Shown: positions 49,063-57,514 of the stretch, piece by piece
Position numbering within the stretch: the stretch's first letter is position 1
Layout of the letters: every line of letters starts with the position of its first letter
Origin: Neisseriaceae bacterium
GTDB lineage: Bacteria; Pseudomonadota; Gammaproteobacteria; Burkholderiales; Neisseriaceae
Assembly: GCA_017991555.1 (NCBI GenBank)
Contig: JAGOQM010000001.1
Location: 124,001 to 188,000 of the forward strand
Length of the DNA: 64,000 nt
Reading direction: 5' to 3'
Translations under genes and position numbers: made by a program
The notes under the pieces: model-generated
The model's database searches: none
What the model was told of the DNA's origin: nothing
What the model saw: the letters and a program-made list of their open reading frames with translations, nothing else

Positions 49063-49748
49063 AAACCATGGTTTTTTTGGGGTACTAAATTATTTAAACT
49101 CACCACCTTTCCCTTAGGTGAAGTACCGATTCCCGTTAAAGCCGCCGAGTTGGGTTCTATCGGGCCGGATGAAGCTAGCAAATCGTTTGTGGCTGCCGAC
49201 CACGTTTTTATAGGAGGCAGAGCACTCTTGCTAGCGCCGGCTCGATAGGTTCCAGCGAGGGCACCCGTTAGGGCGGATTGTCGGGTGGCGTTTTCTTTGC
49301 ATACTTTCTTTTGGCCACGCAAAAGAAAGTCTGTCGCCCTACAGGGCGAAACCCAACGACGGATCAATAGCGATGTTGCCGAAGCAAGAATGATTTTAAA
49401 AGGCTGCTTTTAGTCAGGCATGACTAAAATTTAGGCGTTTTGTTTCGCCCTATGGGCGCCATCATTTCTTTTTGATGTCAAAAAGAAACGAAGCAAAGAA
49501 AAACCACCCCACTTTATCCGCCCGCTATGCGGGTGCCCTCGTTGGCCCGCACGTGGCCGGCGGCAAAAACTCATATTTGCGCCTTTGGCCAAATACTCAA
49601 ACAACTTTGCCTTAAAGCCCCGGCCCCGCACGAACCGCCTCGGCGGCTAAAAGGGGACGGTACTTCACCTAAAGGAGACGTAGTGAGTTGATATTCATAA
49701 AACAGGTGCAAAGCTTTCTACACACCAAACCATGGTTTACATGAGCCA
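49063..49748 (-). repeat. Dispersed nested inverted-repeat element, copy 4 (full length, inverted)
   Basis: The 686-bp unit runs between AAACCATGGTTT palindromes at 49063-49074 and 49737-49748. The core, 49115-49671, is 557 bp, exactly the length of the copy 2 core, and bounded by TAGGTGAAGTACCG and CGGTACTTCACCTA. In reverse complement it follows copy 2 almost base for base by eye, including both flanks. It therefore forms an inverted pair with copies 1 and 2. Confidence 0.88.
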
Positions 49749-49783
49749 GAAGTCGTTCCAAAAACCTGTCACCGTAGGGTGGA

Positions 49784-49812
49784 TAAAGCGTAGCCTACCC
49801 ACCGGCCGTCAC
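49784..49812. repeat. Short REP-like palindromic repeat
   Basis: GTAGGGTGGATAAAGCG followed by TAGCCTACCCAC. It is a second copy of the motif at 24977-25006, again just outside a large element. Confidence 0.6.
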
Positions 49813-49865
49813 GCCTCACCACGTCAAAGCAAAGACCGTATGCCCACAAGCCGTACCGCCAAGCA

Positions 49866-49894
49866 TAAAAAAACCCCGAATCAGCTTCGGGGTT
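49866..49894 (-). terminator. Intrinsic terminator after dacA
   Basis: On the minus strand AACCCCGAA pairs with TTCGGGGTT over a GCTGA loop, followed by a run of T. It lies 22 nt beyond the carboxypeptidase stop. Confidence 0.9.
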
Positions 49895-49915
49895 GAGGTT
49901 AAGCGGTGCAAGGGG

Positions 49916-51058
49916 TTATTTAAACCACAGCAAAATGGTGTCCCATAAGCGGCCAAAGAAGCCGGCTTCGCCCACTTCTTTAAGCGCCACCACGTCTTTC
50001 GTCGCAATGACTTCTTCACCCACCATGATTTTCAAAGTCCCCACTTTTTGACCAGCCTTAATGGGGCCGACCAAAGGCTGAATGGTTTCTAGGGTGGGCT
50101 TGATCTCACCGGCTTGACCGCGCGGTACGGTTACGTAAACCGCCTGATTAAAGCCCACTTCGACCTCATTGCTGGCGCCTTTATAGACGCGGATTTTAGA
50201 AATGGCGGTTTTAGCGTCGTAAATTTTAGGGGTTTCAAACGCCTGTAGGGCCCAGTTCAGTAGCTTGCTGCTTTCATTGGCACGGGCTTCTGAGCTTTCT
50301 GTGCCCACCACGACCGACAGCACGCGGCGACCATTACGGTTGCTAGAAGCGATCAGGTTGTAGCCGGCGCTGTCGGTATGGCCGGTCTTAAGGCCATCGA
50401 CGCTGGCGTCACGGTACAACAATAAATTTCGGTTTAGCTGTTTAATGTTGTTGTAGGTGAAGTCTTTAATGGAGTAAAGTTTGTAGTGCTCAGGAAAATC
50501 CGTCATGATTGCGCTGGATAGGGTAGCCAAATCACGCACAGTTGTGTAATGTTGTTCTCCTGGTAATCCAGTACTGTTTTCGAAGTTGGTGTTGTTCATG
50601 CCTAATTGGCGTGCTTGTTCGTTCATCATTACAGCGAAACCCGCCTCGCTACCCGCGATGGCTTCGGCAAGCGTCACACAAGCATCATTACCCGATTGAA
50701 CAATCATACCCTTGATGAGGTCAGAGACGCTCACCGGTACTTTAGGGTCTAAGAACATTCTAGACCCTTCGGTTTTCCAAGCGACTTCAGATGCATAGAG
50801 TTCTTGGTCCATCGACAACGTTTTTTGATTTAAGGCTTTAAACGTTAAGTAAGCCGTCATTAGCTTGGTCAATGAGGCAGGTTCGATGCGCTCATCCAAG
50901 TTTTTTTGTCCTAAAATTTGCCCACTTTGGACATCCTCAATCAAGAAGGCCGTACCCGCTATCTCGGGAACAGGCGGTACGAAAGCAGTTTTTGCATGGG
51001 ACAGAGGGCTTAAGCCAAAAGTAGCGCTTAAGGCCAGCATGAGCAGGTGTTTTTTCAT
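49916..51058 (-). CDS. dacA: D-alanyl-D-alanine carboxypeptidase (PBP5/6 family)
   Basis: This 380-aa periplasmic penicillin-binding protein trims the terminal D-Ala from pentapeptides. A Sec signal ends near SHAKTAF (about residue 24). The active-site motifs are SLTK (SxxK) in EPASLTKLMTAY, SGN in IVQSGNDACVTLAEA, and KTG in VDGLKTGHTDSAGYN. The C-terminal beta domain ends in an amphipathic anchor (EAGFFGRLWDTILLWFK). It is divergent from ilvA. The paralogue cannot be assigned more exactly than PBP5/6. Confidence 0.94.
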   Translation of the reverse strand: MKKHLLMLALSATFGLSPLSHAKTAFVPPVPEIAGTAFLIEDVQSGQILGQKNLDERIEPASLTKLMTAYLTFKALNQKTLSMDQELYASEVAWKTEGSRMFLDPKVPVSVSDLIKGMIVQSGNDACVTLAEAIAGSEAGFAVMMNEQARQLGMNNTNFENSTGLPGEQHYTTVRDLATLSSAIMTDFPEHYKLYSIKDFTYNNIKQLNRNLLLYRDASVDGLKTGHTDSAGYNLIASSNRNGRRVLSVVVGTESSEARANESSKLLNWALQAFETPKIYDAKTAISKIRVYKGASNEVEVGFNQAVYVTVPRGQAGEIKPTLETIQPLVGPIKAGQKVGTLKIMVGEEVIATKDVVALKEVGEAGFFGRLWDTILLWFK

Positions 51059-51218
51059 TTTGAACAGCTCTTTTTTAATTGATTGAACACGGGCACATTA
51101 TAACCTTTGGCTATAACATGCATGGCTTAATTGGCCTGCTTTGCAGGGTCTCGTATGACAGACAGTATGGTACGTTAAAAATTCAATAAAAACACTAGAA
51201 ATAAACAGCGGAAACACT

Positions 51219-52748
51219 ATGACTAATACCCATCAACACTATTTGAAAAAAATATTAACCGCATCGGTTTACGATGTGGCAGCAGAAACCCCCTTAGACA
51301 GGGGGCACAATTTAAGCAGACGTTTGAATAATAACATTTTATTGAAGCGTGAGGACTTACAGCCGGTATTTTCGTTTAAAATTCGCGGGGCCTATAACAA
51401 AATGGCCAACCTGAGCGAGGCCGAATTGGCCAAAGGCGTCATTACCGCCAGCGCCGGCAACCACGCCCAAGGCGTGGCCCTGTCGGCTAAAGTGTTGGGC
51501 TGTGAGGCCGTGGTGGTGATGCCCGCGACCACGCCACAGATTAAAATTGACGCAGTACAAAGCCACGGCGCCAAAGTGGTGCTGCACGGTCACTCTTTCT
51601 CCGATGCCTATGAACACGCCATGAGCCTAGTGGCCACGGCCGGTAAGGTGTACATTCCGCCGTTTGATGACCCCGACGTCATTGCCGGTCAGGGCACAGT
51701 GGGCATGGAAATTGTTCGTCAGCACCATAAAAAAATTGACGCCATTTTCGTGCCCATTGGCGGCGGCGGCATTGCGGCGGGCATTGCGGCCTACATTAAA
51801 AACGTTCGCCCTGAAATTAAAGTGATTGGGGTCGAGCCGGTCGATTCTTGCGGCATGTATTTGTCGATTAAAGAAGACCGTTTAGTCAGCCTGTCAGAGG
51901 TCGGCCTTTTTGCCGACGGCGTGGCGGTGAAGCAAATGGGCGAAGAAACCTTTAAAATTTGTCGTGACCTATTGGATGAAATCATCATGGTCGATACCGA
52001 CGCCATGTGTTCCGCGATTAAAGACATCTTTGAAGACACGCGCAGCATTACCGAACCCGCAGGCGCTTTAGCGTTGGCCGGTTTAAAAGCCTATATCGAG
52101 CGCGAAGGTGCGACCGATCAAACCCTAGTGGCCATTTGTACCGGCGCCAACATGAACTTTGATCGCCTCGGCCACGTGTCAGAGCGCACCGAGCTGAGCG
52201 AGCGCCGTGAGGCCATTTTGGCGGTGACCATTCCGGAAACCCCTGGTAGCTTCAAACGATTTTGTCAGGTCATCGGCCAACGCAGTGTGACCGAGTTTAA
52301 CTATCGTTTTGGTACGGCTGAAGAAGCCCATATTTTTGTGGGCATCCAAACCTCAGGCCGACAGGACATCGCCAAGATTATGGGCGACCTCGCAGAGAAT
52401 GACTTTGCCGCCATTGATTTAACCGATGAAGAAATGGCCAAGATTCACATTCGCCACATGGTGGGTGGGCGTAGCGACAAGACCCTAAACGAACGCGTGT
52501 TCAGCTTTGAGTTTCCCGAGCAGCCTGGCGCCTTGTTACGGTTCCTAGAGGCGATGCAGCTAGATTGGAACATCAGCCTGTTCCATTATCGAAATCACGG
52601 TGCAGACTTTGGCCGTGTGTTGGTTGGGGTAGAAGTGCCCGAAGAAGACCACGCCGCGTTTGAGGCTTCTTTATTGGGCCTAGGCTATGCCCATAAGGAA
52701 GAAACTCAAAACCCCGCCTACCAGCTGTTTTTGCGCGGTAACCCTTAA
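51219..52748 (+). CDS. ilvA: Threonine ammonia-lyase, biosynthetic
   Basis: This 509-aa PLP enzyme deaminates threonine to 2-oxobutanoate, the first step to isoleucine. The PLP lysine is Lys54 in VFSFKIRGAYNKM. The phosphate loop is PIGGGGIAAGIAAYI. Two C-terminal ACT-like regulatory domains (from about residue 335, ILAVTIPETPGSFKRFCQVIG, and from about 430, VFSFEFPEQPGALLRFLEAM) mark the allosteric long form inhibited by isoleucine. There is no upstream attenuator peptide that I can see. Confidence 0.96.
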   Translation: MTNTHQHYLKKILTASVYDVAAETPLDRGHNLSRRLNNNILLKREDLQPVFSFKIRGAYNKMANLSEAELAKGVITASAGNHAQGVALSAKVLGCEAVVVMPATTPQIKIDAVQSHGAKVVLHGHSFSDAYEHAMSLVATAGKVYIPPFDDPDVIAGQGTVGMEIVRQHHKKIDAIFVPIGGGGIAAGIAAYIKNVRPEIKVIGVEPVDSCGMYLSIKEDRLVSLSEVGLFADGVAVKQMGEETFKICRDLLDEIIMVDTDAMCSAIKDIFEDTRSITEPAGALALAGLKAYIEREGATDQTLVAICTGANMNFDRLGHVSERTELSERREAILAVTIPETPGSFKRFCQVIGQRSVTEFNYRFGTAEEAHIFVGIQTSGRQDIAKIMGDLAENDFAAIDLTDEEMAKIHIRHMVGGRSDKTLNERVFSFEFPEQPGALLRFLEAMQLDWNISLFHYRNHGADFGRVLVGVEVPEEDHAAFEASLLGLGYAHKEETQNPAYQLFLRGNP

Positions 52749-52773
52749 TGAACCCAGCAGGAGTAACTGACTG

Positions 52774-53142
52774 ATGAGCAGCATGACCCGAGCCGACGTA
52801 CAAACCCTGTTTGAGACCATCGAAGCCGAAAGTGAATGGGACTTAACCACGCCTAAGCTGTGGCAGTACTTTTTTGTCGACCCTTCCGAAGCCGTACTCA
52901 CTAAGGCGGTCTCGGTCTTACAACTTATGGGCTATCAGCTCGAGCAAGTGTTTCCAGCTCAGGTGGCGGCTGGCGAAGCCCCGTATTACTTTTTAATGGT
53001 GTCTAAGCTAGAGGTGCACACCGCGTCTTCTTTGCATAAACGCAATGAAGAGCTGATCAAGTTCGCCCAGAAAATGGGCATTGCCGAGTATGATGGCATG
53101 GACGTCATTGACCCCGAAGACGAGGATGACGCAGCCGAATAG
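52774..53142 (+). CDS. rraB: RraB-family ribonuclease E inhibitor
   Basis: This 122-aa acidic protein has the DUF695/RraB pattern TIEAESEWDLTTPKLWQYFFVDPSEAVL, then LMGYQLEQVF and VHTASSLHKRNEELIKFAQKMGIAEYDGMDV, ending in an acidic EDEDDAAE tail. In E. coli RraB binds RNase E and changes the degradosome. A second in-frame ATG three codons later is also possible. It is 26 nt after ilvA with a GGAG ribosome site and followed by a terminator. Confidence 0.85.
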   Translation: MSSMTRADVQTLFETIEAESEWDLTTPKLWQYFFVDPSEAVLTKAVSVLQLMGYQLEQVFPAQVAAGEAPYYFLMVSKLEVHTASSLHKRNEELIKFAQKMGIAEYDGMDVIDPEDEDDAAE

Positions 53143-53192
53143 GCCTCGTTAGCGGCGCTTCAGCGCCCATCCTTATGTCGCTGCGGATGTAA

Positions 53193-53225
53193 AGCAGCCC
53201 ACGTTTAATGTGGGCTGCTTTTTTA
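53193..53225 (+). terminator. Intrinsic terminator after rraB
   Basis: AGCAGCCCAC pairs with GTGGGCTGCT over a GTTTAAT-type loop and is followed by T6. Confidence 0.92.
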
Positions 53226-53373
53226 TGGCTGGGGTAAGTGATAAATCATTGTTTTGTCGCAGGATGAGCCAAAAACCAACAGTCATGCGCTGGGTTATTT
53301 GTAGGTGATTGTTTAAGGCTTGGCTTGTTTTATGAAGTAGGTTAATCTACCCTTTAGAATAAAGACTCTGACC

Positions 53374-53485
53374 AGAGGAGGGGCAGCAGCAAGCACTAGT
53401 CTAAATCCCAAGGAACGCCAAAAGAGGCCAAAAAGGCCCGTTAGTGCGTGGGGTTTGGATGGTAATGATCTGGGTGAAGATCATT
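53374..53485 (+). ncRNA. Candidate structured leader RNA of the amino-acid permease gene
   Basis: Within the 282-nt gap after the rraB terminator several helices can form: CTCT/AGAG near 53376-53387; GCACTA (53393-53398) with TAGTGC (53442-53447); CTAAATCCC (53401-53409) with GGGGTTTGG (53450-53458, with two G-T pairs); GGCC (53426-53429) with GGCC (53435-53438) over an A-rich loop; and AATGATCT (53464-53471) with AGATCATT (53478-53485) just before the AAAGGAG ribosome site. The second and third helices interleave, so they form a pseudoknot or are alternatives. It matches no riboswitch class I can recall. Confidence 0.45.
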
Positions 53486-53507
53486 CAAGCAAACAAAGGA
53501 GAATCAG

Positions 53508-55022
53508 ATGCAACAAAAACAAGAATTTGCCAAAGTATTGGGCAGTAAAGAAGTGTTGGCGCTCGCTTTTGGCGCCATGATCGGATGGGGATGGATCGTC
53601 TTAACCGGCGATTGGATTCAAGCCGCAGGCAGCATGGGGGCTATTTTGGCCATGGCCTTAGGCAGTTTAATCATCGTGTTCATTGGCCTGGCCTATGCTG
53701 AGCTCGCCTCTGCCATGCCTCAAGCCGGTGGGGCCCAAGTTTTTACCCAGCGCGCCTTTGGGCGCCTGGCGTCGTTTATCTGTACCTGGTCGTTAATTTT
53801 AGGCTATGTGTCTGTGGTGGCGTTTGAAGCCGTGGCGTTGCCGACGGTTTTAGATCATTTAAGCACCGACTATCAAAAAGTGTTTCTGTGGAATGTGGCC
53901 GGCTGGGACGTTTACCTTACCTGGGCCTTAGTGGGTATGGCCGGTACGGTGTTGGTGACCTGCCTGAACTACTTTGGGGTAGAAAACGCCAGCGCCTTTC
54001 AAAAGTTTGTGACCCTCATGATCGTGGTGGTGGGCGTGGTGTTTGTATTGGCTTCGGGCCTACAGGGCACAGGCAGCAACATGCAGCCACTCTTTAGCCA
54101 AACGGTGAGCGAAGGCAGCTCATTGCCGCCGTTTGTCTTGGGCATGCTGCCGGTGTTGATGATCGTGCCGTTTATGTTTGTCGGCTTCGACGTGATTCCG
54201 CAAACCGCCTCTGAAATCAACGTGCCCCCAAAAATGATTGGTAAGCTATTGGTGGTGTCGGTGTTGGCCGCCATGGTGTTTTACTGCGCCATCATTTGGG
54301 GTGTGGGCATGGCCTTGCCGTCCGAGCAAATGTCGCCCAATGTTCTCACCACGCCGCAAGCGATGGAAGCCGTGTTTAACAGCCCCTGGGCCGCAAAAAT
54401 CATGGTTTTGGCAGGCCTCGCCGGCATCATCACCAGCTGGAATGCCTTTTTCATCGGCGGCAGTCGTGCCATTTATGCCTTGGCCAAAGCCAAAATGTTG
54501 CCGCAGTGGTTGGCTTATTTACACCCCAAATACCGCACCCCAACCCGTGCGGTGTTGTTGATAGGGGCTTTGACCTTTTTGGCGCCGCTGTTGGGCCGAA
54601 AAGCGTTATTGTGGTTTGCCAACGCCGGCAGCCTGGCAATTGTGATCGCTTATTTCTTGGTGTGTCTGGCCTTCTTGGTGTTGCGCCGGAGCGCCCCCAA
54701 TATGCCGCGCCCCTTTAAGGTGGCGGCGGGCAAAACCGTTGGGGTCATCGCGGTGGTGAGCAGTGGCGCCATGATTTACATGTATTTACCCCTTAGCCCT
54801 TCGGCGCTGATCTCTCAAGAGTGGACCATTTTTGGCGTGTGGATGGTGTTGGGGGCCTTGCTGTTTGTGAGCAGCATGACCAAGCGGCGCCATACGGCCC
54901 ACCAATGGTCATATCGTCCTTGTGCCGTACCACGTACATTGATTTACACCCCAGGCAAGGGCGCCTTCCAAGGGCAGCGTGGGCGCGCCGCTGGTCTGGC
55001 CAGAGTGCGTGTGACCAAATAG
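53508..55022 (+). CDS. APC-superfamily amino-acid permease
   Basis: This 504-aa inner-membrane transporter has about 12 hydrophobic segments. The N-terminal substrate-binding stretch FGAMIGWGWIVLTGDWIQAAGSMGA and GLAYAELASAMPQAGGAQVFTQRAFG identify the amino acid/polyamine/organocation superfamily. The middle FMFVGFDVIPQTASEINVPPKMIGKLLV agrees. The cytoplasmic C-terminus is basic (QGQRGRAAGLARVRVTK). It has AAAGGAG before the ATG and a long structured leader. The substrate is unknown; it is a single gene between terminators, so no pathway context helps. Confidence 0.9.
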   Translation: MQQKQEFAKVLGSKEVLALAFGAMIGWGWIVLTGDWIQAAGSMGAILAMALGSLIIVFIGLAYAELASAMPQAGGAQVFTQRAFGRLASFICTWSLILGYVSVVAFEAVALPTVLDHLSTDYQKVFLWNVAGWDVYLTWALVGMAGTVLVTCLNYFGVENASAFQKFVTLMIVVVGVVFVLASGLQGTGSNMQPLFSQTVSEGSSLPPFVLGMLPVLMIVPFMFVGFDVIPQTASEINVPPKMIGKLLVVSVLAAMVFYCAIIWGVGMALPSEQMSPNVLTTPQAMEAVFNSPWAAKIMVLAGLAGIITSWNAFFIGGSRAIYALAKAKMLPQWLAYLHPKYRTPTRAVLLIGALTFLAPLLGRKALLWFANAGSLAIVIAYFLVCLAFLVLRRSAPNMPRPFKVAAGKTVGVIAVVSSGAMIYMYLPLSPSALISQEWTIFGVWMVLGALLFVSSMTKRRHTAHQWSYRPCAVPRTLIYTPGKGAFQGQRGRAAGLARVRVTK

Positions 55023-55040
55023 CATGAATGCATCAAACCG

Positions 55041-55072
55041 ACCTGCTTGGGCTAGCCTAAGCAGGTTTTTTT
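55041..55072 (+). terminator. Intrinsic terminator after APC permease
   Basis: ACCTGCTT (55041-55048) pairs with AAGCAGGT (55059-55066), then T6. Confidence 0.9.
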
Positions 55073-55157
55073 AATGTCCGCTCGCCGCCTTGTGCTGCGT
55101 TTAAGGTTTTTTTAAGCTTATTTTTTTAAGCTGTGCCATCGCCTTAATAAATTAAAG

Positions 55158-56828
55158 ATGGTGTTTATGATGACAAAATGGTTGCGCAGGGCATGGCGGC
55201 AATGGACGGTCAGCCAGTCGACCGTCATCGTGGGCAGTGCGGTTTTGTTTGCGGTCGCTCAAAATCTCGCTTTTTGGGCGCAGGCTTGGGCGCTGTTGAC
55301 GCCCAATAGCGGTCGAGAATGGCTATTCCTGGCTTCGATGGCGGTATTTTTGGTCGCGGCCCTAACGTTTATTTTTGGCTGCGTGCTGTGGCGTTTTAGC
55401 ACTAAGCTGGTTTTAACCGTGTTTTTACTGGCCAGCGCCGGCACCAATTACTTTGCTTTAAGCTATGGCATCTATATGGATAAAAGCATGGTGGCCAACG
55501 TGTTTGAAACCACCGGCTATGAGGCGCTGACCCTATTTACGCCTAAGTTTGCGTTGTGGATGACCCTGTTTGGGGTATTGCCCAGCCTGCTGGTGTGGCG
55601 CTTACGCATCGTGCACCCTGGGAAATTGTGGCAGAGAGGGTTAAAACGGCTGGCCCTTATATTGGGGTCGGCGCTACTGGTACTGGCGGTTTCTTTACCC
55701 ATCTATCAGGATTACGCCTCGTTTATTCGCAATAACAAGCAAATCGTCAAATTGCTCACACCCAGCAGCTACATCAATGGTGTGATCGGACAAACCAAGC
55801 AAATCATGGCCAAGTCGCGGCCTCTGGTGCGCATCGGCGAAGACGCGCGCCGTCTCCCTGTGGCGGTGGATGAGGTTCGAAAAAAATCGCTGTTGATTCT
55901 GGTGGTGGGGGAAACTTCACGAGCGCAAAGTTTTTCGTTAAACGGCTACGAGCGAGAAACCAATCCCCGTTTGCAACAGCAGCCAGATTTAATCAACTTT
56001 CGCGACGTCAGCTCGTGCGGGACTGCGACCGCGGTCTCGTTGCCGTGTATGTTTTCCAACATGCCGCGGCGTGAATACGCCGGCAGCACCGCCGAACACC
56101 AAGAAAACCTAGTGGACGTTTTGCAGCGTGCGGGCATCAATTTGTTTTGGCGGGAGAATGATTCTGGCTGTAAGGGTGTGTGTGCCCGCATTCCCACCCA
56201 AGAAGTCAGCAGCTACGTGAAACGCGCCAGCATTGGTGAGGGCCTATTTGATGATGAGCTGATGCTGCAAGACCTAGAGGCTTACATCGACCAACAAACG
56301 GACGACACCGTCATCGTCTTGAATACCAACGGCAGTCATGGGCCAGCCTACTATCAGCGCTATAAAGAAACCATGGCGCAGTTTAAGGAAAGCTGTCGCA
56401 CCAATCGAATTCAAGACTGCTCACGACAAAGTTTGGTCAACGTGTACGACAACACCATCTTACACGTCGACTTAGTGTTGGATCAGACCATTGCCTTATT
56501 GAAAAAATACCAAACCGAATTCGACACCGCCATGCTGTATCTGTCCGATCACGGAGAATCCCTAGGTGAAAGTGGCATGTATTTACACGGTACGCCGTAT
56601 GCGATTGCGCCCAAAGAGCAAACGCAGGTGCCGATGATGCTTTGGACCAGCCCTGGTTTTTTACCGAGCCGACAAATTAACGCCGAATGCGTGCGTGAAA
56701 AAGCCCAAAATGACACGTTCTCACAAGATTATCTGTTCCATTCGATGTTAAGATTAATGCGGGTAGAAACCACGCAATACAACGCCAAGCTCGACCTGTT
56801 TAACGGCTGCGACCAAGGACCCGTATGA
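55158..56828 (+). CDS. eptA: Lipid A phosphoethanolamine transferase EptA/LptA
   Basis: This 556-aa inner-membrane enzyme decorates lipid A phosphates with phosphoethanolamine, lowering affinity for polymyxin and host peptides. Five N-terminal hydrophobic segments (about 20-180) precede a periplasmic sulfatase-fold domain. The nucleophile is predicted at Thr253 in VVGETSRAQSFSLNGYERETNP. Disulfide-type cysteines occur in SSCGTATAVSLPCMFSN and DSGCKGVCARIP. Metal ligands lie in NTNGSHGP and LSDHGESLGE; most relatives have NQMGSHGP at the former. The gene overlaps pmrA by 4 nt. Confidence 0.93.
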   Translation: MVFMMTKWLRRAWRQWTVSQSTVIVGSAVLFAVAQNLAFWAQAWALLTPNSGREWLFLASMAVFLVAALTFIFGCVLWRFSTKLVLTVFLLASAGTNYFALSYGIYMDKSMVANVFETTGYEALTLFTPKFALWMTLFGVLPSLLVWRLRIVHPGKLWQRGLKRLALILGSALLVLAVSLPIYQDYASFIRNNKQIVKLLTPSSYINGVIGQTKQIMAKSRPLVRIGEDARRLPVAVDEVRKKSLLILVVGETSRAQSFSLNGYERETNPRLQQQPDLINFRDVSSCGTATAVSLPCMFSNMPRREYAGSTAEHQENLVDVLQRAGINLFWRENDSGCKGVCARIPTQEVSSYVKRASIGEGLFDDELMLQDLEAYIDQQTDDTVIVLNTNGSHGPAYYQRYKETMAQFKESCRTNRIQDCSRQSLVNVYDNTILHVDLVLDQTIALLKKYQTEFDTAMLYLSDHGESLGESGMYLHGTPYAIAPKEQTQVPMMLWTSPGFLPSRQINAECVREKAQNDTFSQDYLFHSMLRLMRVETTQYNAKLDLFNGCDQGPV

Positions 56829-57514
56829 AACTACTGATCATTGAAGACGATGCTTTATTGAGCTTGGGCCTACACAAAGCCCTGGTCAAAGAGGCCTACG
56901 TATGCGACTGCGTGGCCAGCATTAAAGAGGCCGAAGCTTACTTGGCCGCTGGTAATGGGGGCATTGAAGGCTATGGCGCCATCCTGTTGGATTTAGGCCT
57001 GCCTGACGGCAACGGCATTGACCTGTTGCAGCGTTGGCGCCGTCAGGGCGTTGGGATACCGGTATTGATCATGACGGCGCGCGATGCCTTACACGATCGC
57101 ATTGAAGGGCTCGATGCCGGTGCCGATGATTATCTAATCAAGCCTTTTGAACTGCTGGAGCTGGTGGCGCGCTTACGGGCCATTATTCGGCGTCACCAAG
57201 GCCAGAGTGACAATGTGTTAAGCGTCGGCGACCTGGCCTTGGATCTGGCGCAAAAAAGCATCAAGCAAGCGGATCAGCTTTTGGATTTGACCCCGCGGGA
57301 GTACGCCATTTTGTCTCGGTTGATGCTTAAGCAGGGGCAGGTGGTGCATCGGGAAACCCTACAGCAAGATTTATACACCTGGCAGGATAGCCTAGGGTCT
57401 AATACGCTGGAGGTGTACATTCATCACCTGCGGCAAAAAATTGGTAAGGCACGGATTTTGACCCAGCGTGGCGTGGGTTATTTGCTGACGGATGGTGCCC
57501 ATGAGCCTGCGTAG
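56825..57514 (+). CDS. pmrA: OmpR-family response regulator (PmrA/BasR-like)
   Basis: This 229-aa regulator has a receiver domain with acidic pair EDD (7-9), phosphoacceptor Asp56 in ILLDLGLPDGNG, Thr in IMTARD and Lys in LIKPFE. The winged-helix effector domain has LDLTPREYAILSRLMLKQGQVVHRETL and NTLEVYIHHLRQKIG, then GVGYLL. The order eptA-regulator-kinase matches enterobacterial eptA-basRS, so it probably controls envelope modification. The name is by context and family; orthology is not proven. The ATG overlaps the eptA stop. Confidence 0.88.
   Translation: MKLLIIEDDALLSLGLHKALVKEAYVCDCVASIKEAEAYLAAGNGGIEGYGAILLDLGLPDGNGIDLLQRWRRQGVGIPVLIMTARDALHDRIEGLDAGADDYLIKPFELLELVARLRAIIRRHQGQSDNVLSVGDLALDLAQKSIKQADQLLDLTPREYAILSRLMLKQGQVVHRETLQQDLYTWQDSLGSNTLEVYIHHLRQKIGKARILTQRGVGYLLTDGAHEPA

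Noticed and set aside
53374..53485. Assignment of the permease leader to lysine, glycine or guanidine riboswitch classes
   Set aside because: The conserved cores of those classes, as far as I remember them, are not present. Left as unassigned.
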